Shown here: piece by piece, positions 9,994 to 16,866 of the stretch
Layout: each line of letters begins with the position of its first letter
Numbering within the stretch: the stretch's first letter is position 1
Assembly: GCA_027596195.1 (NCBI GenBank)
Contig: JADGJG010000542.1
Location: 1-16,866, forward strand
Length of the DNA: 16,866 nucleotides
From: Podochytrium sp. JEL0797
Lineage: Eukaryota; Chytridiomycota; Chytridiomycetes; Chytridiales; Chytriomycetaceae
Direction of reading: 5' to 3'
Notes under the pieces: generated by a model
Seen by the model: the letters and a program-made list of their open reading frames with translations, nothing else
What the model was told of the DNA's origin: nothing
Databases searched by the model: none
Translations under genes and position numbers: made by a program

Positions 9994-10501
9994 TGCCAGA
10001 CAAATATCGTTCTCCTAGCGGGGGGTGATCATGAGACGTGTTTTATTTAATATATCGATGAGAAATCTGTCCTTAAGAATTGCCCAGTCACCTGGGCTTT
10101 TCGTAACCCGAGTCGTTCGTGTCTGAAAAGTGACATTATATATATGCCTTTACCCGAGGTTGTGCGCTTCGACGCAGGAGCAAACGACCCAGTCCGAAAT
10201 GGATTCAGCTGAGCGGCAAAACAAAATCAACCCTCGAACATCTGATTTCTTACCCAACAAGCGCCGCAATTTCTATTTTAGTGACTTTTTGAGAATGAAT
10301 GAGGACGTTGCTGGGGTGTGCTGTCGCAATTTGCCAGCAATTTGCAGATGGTGAAGAAATTTCATTCACCTTTTCTCCAGCCTCCCGTGTCTCTCTGCGA
10401 CAAACTCGAGTTCTGCATGGAGAATCATGTGTCTTTGATCGAACTTGAATGTCAGACGTCTATATAATTCGTCTATTCCTCCCTTTTCTCTTGCAATTAA
10501 A
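9994..10501 (+). other. Intergenic region between CYSTM paralogues 1 and 2
   Basis: The start holds the likely 3' UTR of paralogue 1, with TTTAATATAT at 10046-10055. A TATATATA run at about 10137-10145 precedes a 51-codon open frame at 10199-10354. That frame resembles no family I know and lacks the CYSTM tail, so I do not call it a gene. A GAAATTTC palindrome in AGAAATTTCA at about 10357-10366 resembles a minimal heat-shock element. Confidence 0.5.
10461..10467 (+). promoter_or_regulatory. TATA box of CYSTM paralogue 2
   Basis: TATATAA lies 41 bp upstream of the ATG at 10502. With normal TATA spacing transcription would start about 10 nt before the ATG, giving a very short leader. Confidence 0.5.
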
Positions 10502-10812
10502 ATGTTTTCGCAACCACAAGGTGTGCCACCCCCACAACCGGCTTATTTTGGCAACACGAACCAGCAGTTCATGCAACAGCAGCAGCAGCCTCAAATGTAA
10601 GTACGCCAAATTTCTCTTTCGATTTCACGCTCAACTCTTGGATGTTCAGGTATCCTCCGCAGGCTGGCAAGGCGATGTTCGTACAGCAGCCTCAGCTGAT
10701 GCAACAGCAACCTCAAAAGCAGCGTGGTTTTCTTTTTGATTGTTTGGCGGGCATTTGCATTTGTTGTGCGTTGGAGGAAGTCTGTTGCTGTCTTGATTGC
10801 TGTTGCTGTTGA
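10502..10812 (+). CDS. CYSTM-like cysteine-rich small protein, paralogue 2 (85 aa)
   Basis: The two coding exons are 10502-10596 and 10650-10812, separated by a 53-nt intron (GTAAGT...TTCAG) that splits the Met codon before YPPQ. The N-terminal half is Q- and P-rich with a run of five Q at about 25-29. The C-terminus has RGFLFDCLAGIC followed by CCALEEVCCC and ends in four cysteines, fitting the CYSTM consensus of a hydrophobic Cys-rich helix. The CCALEEVCCC core is identical to that of paralogue 3. Palmitoylation or membrane anchoring through the cysteines is a family-level expectation. Unlike the other two genes, the ATG here is on a full-length exon. Confidence 0.88.
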
Positions 10813-11210
10813 TTGCCTCCTTCAAAATCCTTCTAGTTCTTCTACTTCTTTATTTTCTTCTCTTTTACGTTTGTATATATAAAAAACGCGTCAGTGATAT
10901 TTCAAATTTTCATTTCTGAATCGACTCCTTAGGAACATTAGCCGAGAGAGAAAATAATATATTACGTTTTTCAATGCGTGGCCTTTTTTTCCTTCCCGAA
11001 CACGTTAAACGGTAACAAGAAGGGGAGTCGAACAGAAAGTCGAACTCTGCGAAGGGACTTCGAAGCCGCCAACGAACTTGGTCAAAAACAATTTGAGTTC
11101 GTTTCGTGGGGATCTTTGTTCAGCCCGAATAATGAGACATAAAAACAACGAGGTAATTTGACATTGTTTCAAACCTCCAATCAGAAATCTCGTTCCAAAA
11201 AAAACCTCAA
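10813..11210 (+). other. Intergenic region between CYSTM paralogues 2 and 3
   Basis: It begins with the 3' UTR of paralogue 2, including GTATATATAAAAAA at 10873-10886, a plausible 3'-end efficiency element. An ACGCGT (MCB-like) site lies at 10886-10891 and an AGGGG motif at 11021-11025. No gene is evident, and I see no clear TATA box close to the start of paralogue 3. Confidence 0.5.
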
Positions 11211-11633
11211 ATGGTGAGACACCTCCTGCCTTTTTGTTCATTACTGCAGTTGTTTCTAACTGCGCTGGTTTTGTGTTGGATATAGCAGCAACAGCAAGGA
11301 CAGCAACAACAGGTATCTTTCGTTACGTCCGCCTGCCGTATCGCCGTGAATATCTAACGTGAGCGAAACCAACAGGGTTATTACGGTCAGCAACCCATGA
11401 TGCAGCAGCAGCCGCAGATGTAAGACTTTATTGAGTCGTTCGCCTTTCTCCGCCGCTGAAAATCGTTCGTTGCCAGGTATCCTCCCCAGGGCCAGCCTCA
11501 GGTCGTGTACGTGCAAGAGCAGCCACAAAAGAAGGAGCGCGGGTGTTTGTTTACCTGCTTGGCCACCATGTGCTTCTGCTGCGCATTGGAGGAAGTCTGT
11601 TGTTGCATGGAGTGCTGCGAGTGCTGCTGCTGA
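11211..11633 (+). CDS. CYSTM-like cysteine-rich small protein, paralogue 3 (76 aa)
   Basis: The four coding exons are 11211-11213 (the ATG alone), 11286-11312, 11376-11419 and 11477-11633. The introns are 72, 63 and 57 nt, all GT-AG, and the first two have CTAAC branch-point-like motifs. The spliced frame is exact (231 nt with stop). The protein starts with nearly uninterrupted glutamine and has GYYGQQ and YPPQGQPQ, then KKERGCLFTCLATMCFCC, ALEEVCCC and a final CCECCC. The Met|YPPQ intron position is shared with both neighbours, which supports tandem duplication. The one-codon first exon is inferred: reading through the first intron hits a stop at TAG, and no other ATG gives the conserved frame. 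Confidence 0.82.
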
Positions 11634-12058
11634 AGCCGTTCAAACGTCACTTGAAGGGAAGGGGAAAAGAGGGTCAAACTGTTTTTTTTAATATATTTTG
11701 CGATGTGGTTTTGTCCTTTCTCCAATGTGGGGCAGAGAGGAAGGGGGGGTATTGTCGGCGAATTTCCGCGCCATATCCAAAAAATTGATCATCGTGAGTC
11801 TTCGGGACTCCTAATTTTCAGGAAATGATGGTTTAATTAATTTCTAGTTTCAGCAAGCACCGCCAGAGGTTTAATACTTCACATGATTCTGACCAAGTAG
11901 ATAATTCGCCAGGCCGGTTGCCAGAAGCCCGCACTCTGTGATCATCCAGCAGTCCGCGAAAGATAAGGCCGTGAGAATAGAGTTAATGAGCGACTGGGCT
12001 TGTTGCTCCTGCCAAATCCGCGCGTATTTGATAATTTGGGGACCTTCACTTCGATTTT
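11634..12058. other. Convergent intergenic region
   Basis: This lies between the third CYSTM gene and the 3' end of the deacetylase/WSC gene on the other strand. TTTAATATAT at 11687-11696 is 54 nt past the CYSTM stop and probably belongs to its 3' end. I see no further gene, RNA gene or clear poly(A) hexamer for the minus-strand gene. Confidence 0.6.
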
Positions 12059-14624
12059 TTACTGCGACTTATACACACTCAATCCCGCATCACCCCCGCA
12101 AATCTCTGCTGAATTCCCAAGACAAGGCATCGTACACGTCGTTGCGATAATAGTCGGAGCCGATTTGCCACAAAAACATTCCTGCGCATATTCCAATCCA
12201 CCAAAAATGAAACCAGCCGACTTGCAAGCGACTAAACACGCTTCCACTGTCATCGAGCTTGCGGGGATGGAGTAAAGCTCATTTGGAAGAACGCGTTTGG
12301 AAGTCGCGTCCTTGAAGCATCCTGTGTATGTCCATCCGGAAACGACTGGGTTGATTGGCGCCGGGAGGGTGGTTTTGTAAACGGTGAGAGCTCCTGGGCC
12401 GCCGCACATCTGTCATAATTAATAATTCAATCAAGTGCATGGAGGGAAATTCCAACCAAGGCATTGAAAATATCGCAATAGTGTACCTGAGTCGCGTCGC
12501 CCTGACAGGGCATATTGCATGCCTTCGAGGAGGAAGTAGGCAAAGCCATGCCACACCAGCATTCAGACGCATATTCCATACCTGCGACAGGAAGCCCCTG
12601 CGCTTGACATTGAGCGACACATACTTGTGCTGTGACCTTGCCCGTTGGGTACACTTCTGTCGAGAGCGCGCGTGGATTCACGGGGTCCAAAAAACATCCA
12701 GAATATGTCCAGCCAGAGATAGAGGGCATTGACGATGTTGTAACACTGCTGGTCGATTTTGGACTCGTCGACATTGTTGCAACGGATGTAATACTCTGCG
12801 ATGTTGGACTCTTCGACGTTGTTGAAACAGATGAACTACTCTGCGATGAGGTGGTAGTCTTGGTGACAGGAATCGGGCCCGTGTTGGCATAGACTGAAAT
12901 GTAGCTTGCTCCTCCGCAAATCTGAGAACAGACAAAAAAGGCACGAACGTTAACAAACGGCTTCAAGCGGAACAAAAATCGAATTTGAAGTGACCTGCGT
13001 AGCATCATCTTGACACGGATCCTCGCAATGACTCGACGCAACCACCAAACTCAATGCAGGCATCACGCTCCCGCAAAAACACTGCGACCCGAATTCAGCA
13101 CCAGCGTATAAGAATCCCTTTGCGGCGCATTGTTGAACACAGTTGGCGATGGTGGCGGGTGAAAAGGTGGTCGGGGCAGAGGGCAAAATCCGCGCATTCT
13201 GATCGTCGAGAAAACAGTTGAGAAACGTCCACCCTGGAATGCTTGGATACACTGGGTTCGATTTTGCACCGGTAGGAGGCGTTCCTGGGTTCTTGGTGAG
13301 CGGGAGAGGGGCACAGGTCGTCTGCTTGTTGAAGAATTCATCCATGGGGGAACAGCCGGCGGCTGGGGCGGGGTTACTGACGGTGTATAATGTGGTGGGG
13401 CAGCCATAACACGTGCGGAACTGGGTGTAATCGGGGTAACTGCACACGCTGGCCACAAATTCATCGACTTGACCGTTCGCGTTGTCATCGAGTCCGTCGC
13501 AGTAGTATTCGTTTTTGAGAACCGGGGTCGACGGAGCAGGACAAGAAGGCATGAAGCTGTTCATTTTCGAGAGAGGGACCGGATTTTGCATCCATGCAAT
13601 CAGCTGGGAGGCTGTCACGAGCCAAACGTCGGGGTAGGTGGACTGAGCCCACGTAATGAATTGGTTCAACGATGTTGCTCGATCACCTCCGAAATCATTC
13701 CATGTATGATACCACAGACCCATCGGAGTCTTGCCATTGTTGTGGTGAACCGAAAATGTGTATTTAAGACCAGCAACAGACGCGGCAACGGATCCAAACC
13801 AAGGGTCCATAGATGTATAGCTTGTCTCTGTCGAATCGGAATACAATTCCCCCACTAATTGACGACGAAACGAGAATGAGAAAAATCGTAAGCATTGCGA
13901 AGAGACTCACTTGGAATGTCCCACAATCCGGGAATCGCTTTTGACGGAACTGTGCAGTCTTTTCCCGTTTGGCAATCGTAGGCGAATCCATAGTCCATGG
14001 TGTATGGCCATGGAGATTGCTCCACCACTTGGTCTGTACTCGAATGATACAAGAGCCCAGCAGCTCTCGCAGAACTCAGCAGAGCAAACGAAGATTCGAG
14101 AAAGGGCGAGCGGAATCCTTTGATTCTGCAAGTTTCAGAGCCGCAAAGAGAAATCAGCAAAATTTGACACGGAAGAAGCTCAGAAACTCAACTGGTCCTT
14201 CGGAATCCCCATATACTTTGTTGCAGCAGCAATCATGGCGGGCGGCTCTGGCGCCGTGGCCCATTGAGGGTGTGAGAATGTATGATCTGCAATCTCATGA
14301 CCCTCAGCGTACAGCCTTGTGACATAGGCTGCGAAAAAATAGTGGGGTGAGTTTCAAAAAAAACCCGTGTGCTGTGGATTCCAAACCTGGGTCAGAGTTA
14401 ACAATCTGCGTGAAGTACGTGGTCTTGATGGGACACCCATTGGGGTTCACATGATTGAACACTTGCGACGCATTCTGATATGCCTCAGCATCGATCCAAT
14501 CGTCGAACGTGATGAGAAGGAATTGAGGAGTCTCAGCCAGCGATAGATTTCCGGGTGGGTTGAAACTGGGACACAAGCAGGCCGGAGGTTTGCATACGGT
14601 TGGATTGCAGCCGGGATATTTTGG
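12059..14624 (-). CDS. Polysaccharide (chitin-type) deacetylase with three WSC domains, distal tandem unit
   Basis: It is expected to be an extracellular or wall-bound CE4 deacetylase acting on chitin or a similar glycan. The exons are 14624-14387, 14328-14193, 14125-13911, 13854-12995, 12921-12487 and 12409-12059, with GT-AG introns of 56-77 nt. Catalytic motifs are visible: TFDD at 14510-14499, HTFSH (the zinc HxxxH) at 14284-14270, FRSPF, PGLWDIP and GLWYHTW. The neighbouring sequence (NPNGCPIKTTYFT, PWPYTMDYG) resembles insect-type chitin deacetylases. A CDGLDDNANGQVDE motif follows, then WSC1, a Ser/Thr-rich linker, WSC2 and WSC3; WSC domains bind glycans. WSC1 and WSC2 are each interrupted by a phase-0 intron after DATQ. 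No in-frame ATG or signal peptide precedes the catalytic motif, so this unit can hardly be translated alone. It is either the C-terminal half of a double protein or a dead duplicate. Confidence 0.82.
12383..14622. repeat. Tandem duplication unit, distal copy (2240 bp)
   Basis: The unit runs from the shared GGTGAGAGCTCC at 12383 to the GATATTTT ending at 14622. It covers the deacetylase start through the end of WSC2. I estimate roughly 97% identity to the next copy by eye, with differences clustered at about 12991-13040 and 13680-14080 and long identical blocks between. Confidence 0.88.
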
Positions 14625-16866
14625 TGAGAGCTCCTGGGCCGCCGCACATCTGTCATAATTAATAATTCAATCAAGTGCATGGAAGGAAATTCCAACCAAG
14701 GCATTGAAAATATCGCAAAAGTGTACCTGAGTCGCGTCGCCCTGACAGGGCATATTGCATGCCTTCGAGGAGGAAGTAGGCAAAGCCATGCCACACCAGC
14801 ATTCAGACGCATATTCCATACCTGCGACAGGAAGCCCCTGCGCTTGACATTGAGCGACACATACTTGTGCTGTGACCTTGCCCGTTGGGTACACTTCTGT
14901 TGAGAGCGCGCGTGGATTCACGGGGTCCAAAAAACATCCAGAATATGTCCAGCCAGAGATAGAGGGCATTGACGATGTTGTAACACTGCTGGTCGATTTT
15001 GGACTCGTCGACATTGTTGCAACGGATGTAATACTCTGCGATGTTGGACTCTTCGACGTTGTTGAAACAGATGAACTACTCTGCGATGAGGTGGTAGTCT
15101 TGGTGACAGGAATCGGGCCCGTGTTGGCATAGACTGAAATGTAGCTTGCTCCTCCGCAAATCTGAGAACAGACAAAAAAGGCACGCACGTTAACAAACGG
15201 CTTCAAGCGGAACAAAAATCGAATTTGAAGTAACCTGCGTCACATCATCTTGGCACGGATCCTCGCAATGACTCGAGTCAACCGCCAAACTCAATGCAGG
15301 CATCACGCTCCCGCAAAAACACTGCGACCCGAATTCAGCACCAGCGTATAAGAATCCCTTTGCGGCGCATTGTTGAACACAGTTGGCGATGGTGGCGGGT
15401 GAAAAGGTGGTCGGGGCAGAGGGCAAAATCCGCGCATTCTGATCGTCGAGAAAACAGTTGAGAAACGTCCACCCTGGAATGCTTGGATACACTGGGTTCG
15501 ATTTTGCACCGGCAGGAGGCGTTCCTGGGTGCTTGGTGAGCGGGAGAGGGGCACAGCTTGTCTGCTTGTTGAAGAATTCATCCATGGGGGAACAGCCAGC
15601 AGCTGGGGCAGGGTTACTGACGGTGTATAATGTGGTGGGGCAGCCATAACACGTGCGGAACTGGGTGTAATCGGGGTAACTGCACACGCTGGCCACAAAT
15701 TCATCGACTTGACCGTTCGCGTTGTCATCGAGTCCGTCGCAGTAGTATTCGTTTTTGAGAACCGGGGTCGACGGAGCAGGACAAGAAGGCATGAAGCTGT
15801 TCATTTTCGAGAGAGGGACCGGATTTTGCATCCATGCAATCAGCTGGGAGGCTGTCACGAGCCAAACGTCGGGGTAGGTGGACTGAGCCCACGTAATGAA
15901 TTGGTTCAACGATGTTGCTCGATCGCCTCCAAAACTGTTCCAAGTGTGATACCACAGACCCATTGGAGTCTTGCCATTGTTGTGGTGAACCGAAAATGTG
16001 TATTGAAGAGCAGCAACAGACGCAGCAATGGATCCAAACCAGGGGTCCATGGATGTATAGCTTGTTTCTGTCGAATCGGAATACAATACGCCCACTAATT
16101 GACGACGAAACGAGAATGAGAAAAATCGTAAACATTGCGAAGAGACTCACTTGGAATATCCCACAACCCGGGAATCGCTTTTGACGGAACTGTGCAGTCT
16201 TTTCCCGTTTCGCAATCGTAGGCGAATCCGTAGTCCATTGTGTATGGCCACGGAGATTGTTCCACCAGCTGGTCTGTACTCGAATGCCACAACAGGCCAG
16301 CAGCTTTCGCAGAACTCAGCAGAGCAAACGAAGATTCGAGAAAGGGCGAGCGGAATCCTTTGATTCTGCAAGTTTCAGAGCCGCAAAGAGAAATCAGCAA
16401 AATTTGACACGGAAGAAGCTCAGAAACTCAACTGGTCCTTCGGAATCCCCATATACTTTGTTGCAGCAGCAATCATGGCGGGCGGCTCTGGCGCCGTGGC
16501 CCATTGAGGGTGTGAGAATGTGTGATCTGCAATCTCATGGCCCTCAGCGTACATCCTTGTGACATAGGCTGCGAAAAAGTGAGTTAGTTTCCTTCAAAAA
16601 AAACCCCCGATTGCTGTGGATTCCAAACCTGGGTCAGAGTTAACAATCTGCGTGAAGTACGTGGTCTTGATGGGACACCCATTGGGGTTCACATGATTGA
16701 ACACTTGCGACGCATTCTGATACGCCTCAGCATCGATCCAATCGTCGAACGTTATGAGAAGGAATTGAGGAGTCTCAGCCAGCGATAGATTTCCGGGTGC
16801 GTTAAAACTGGGACACAAGCAGGCCGGAGGTTTGCATACGGTTGGATTGCAGCCGGGATATTTTGG
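14533..16866 (-). CDS. Polysaccharide (chitin-type) deacetylase with two WSC domains, proximal tandem unit (5' end outside the window)
   Basis: This is a near copy of the neighbouring unit. The exons are >16866-16629, 16568-16433, 16365-16151, 16094-15235, 15161-14727 and, with the usual acceptor, 14649-14533. The same CE4 motifs are intact (TFDD in the first exon, HTFSH at 16524-16510, FRSPF, WDIP, LWYHTW), as are CDGLDDNANGQVDE, WSC1, the Ser/Thr linker and WSC2. The first exon runs off the window, so signal peptide and promoter are not seen. After MCGGPGALT the frame crosses into the next unit and stops at 14535-14533 after about 29 foreign residues. Using instead the AG at 14635-14634 would join exon 14633-14387 in frame and fuse both units. 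I cannot tell from DNA which is used. Confidence 0.78.
14623..16866. repeat. Tandem duplication unit, proximal copy (about 2242 bp)
   Basis: It is head-to-tail with the preceding unit, offset by 2240 bp in most of its length and by 2242 bp beyond the first intron, where the introns differ by 2 nt. The junction has GG in common with both ends. The window ends exactly at the equivalent point of the unit boundary. Confidence 0.88.

Noticed and set aside
10199..10354. Open frame of 51 codons preceded by a TATATATA run
   Set aside because: It has no recognisable motif, lacks the CYSTM tail and shares nothing with its neighbours. I kept it only as a remark in the intergenic entry.
10355..10372. 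Heat-shock element
   Set aside because: Only a minimal GAA/TTC pair is present, which is too short to call in AT-rich sequence.
11211..11285. Short hydrophobic peptide from the ATG of paralogue 3 reading straight on
   Set aside because: It stops after 24 codons at the TAG of the splice acceptor. The donor, CTAAC branch site and acceptor mark it as an intron.
12632..12892. Plus-strand open frame over the Ser/Thr-rich linker
   Set aside because: It is the antisense of the low-complexity linker between WSC1 and WSC2 and occurs identically in both tandem units.

Overview
The window looks like nuclear DNA of a fungus, probably an early-diverging zoosporic (chytrid-like) lineage. The kingdom is well supported: there is a multidomain eukaryotic acetyl-CoA carboxylase split by short GT-AG introns (mostly 53-86 nt), small glutamine-rich CYSTM proteins, a GCR1_C DNA-binding domain and a chitin-deacetylase/WSC wall protein. 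The lineage is only a guess from gene content.

Layout. (1) 1-869, plus strand: the 3' part of a GCR1_C-domain gene whose similarity runs through three reading frames, so it is probably a pseudogene, perhaps of a Crypton/Ndc10-like element. (2) 870-1224: convergent 3' intergenic DNA with a hairpin. (3) 1225-8758, minus strand: a complete acetyl-CoA carboxylase gene in eight coding exons that splice in frame to 2227 residues, with a likely further intron in the 5' UTR. (4) 8759-9619: a divergent promoter region. (5) 9620-11633, plus strand: three tandem paralogues (83, 85 and 76 aa) with Q-rich N-termini and CYSTM-like cysteine-rich C-termini. Two of them carry the start codon on a coding microexon of only 6 or 3 nt. 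(6) 11634-12058: convergent intergenic DNA. (7) 12059-16866, minus strand: a polysaccharide (chitin-type) deacetylase fused to WSC domains, present as two adjacent units of about 2.24 kb.

The most unusual part is the right end. The tandem duplication joins the WSC end of one unit directly to the deacetylase start of the next. The distal unit has no start codon, signal peptide or promoter of its own. With the normal splice acceptor the junction is out of frame, but a second AG 16 nt downstream would fuse the two units in frame into one double enzyme. The window stops at the unit boundary, so more copies may lie beyond it.

Functionally the genes are not an operon. Acetyl-CoA carboxylase makes malonyl-CoA for fatty acid synthesis. 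The CYSTM proteins are expected to be small membrane-associated stress proteins. The deacetylase/WSC protein is expected to act on chitin or another glycan at the cell surface.
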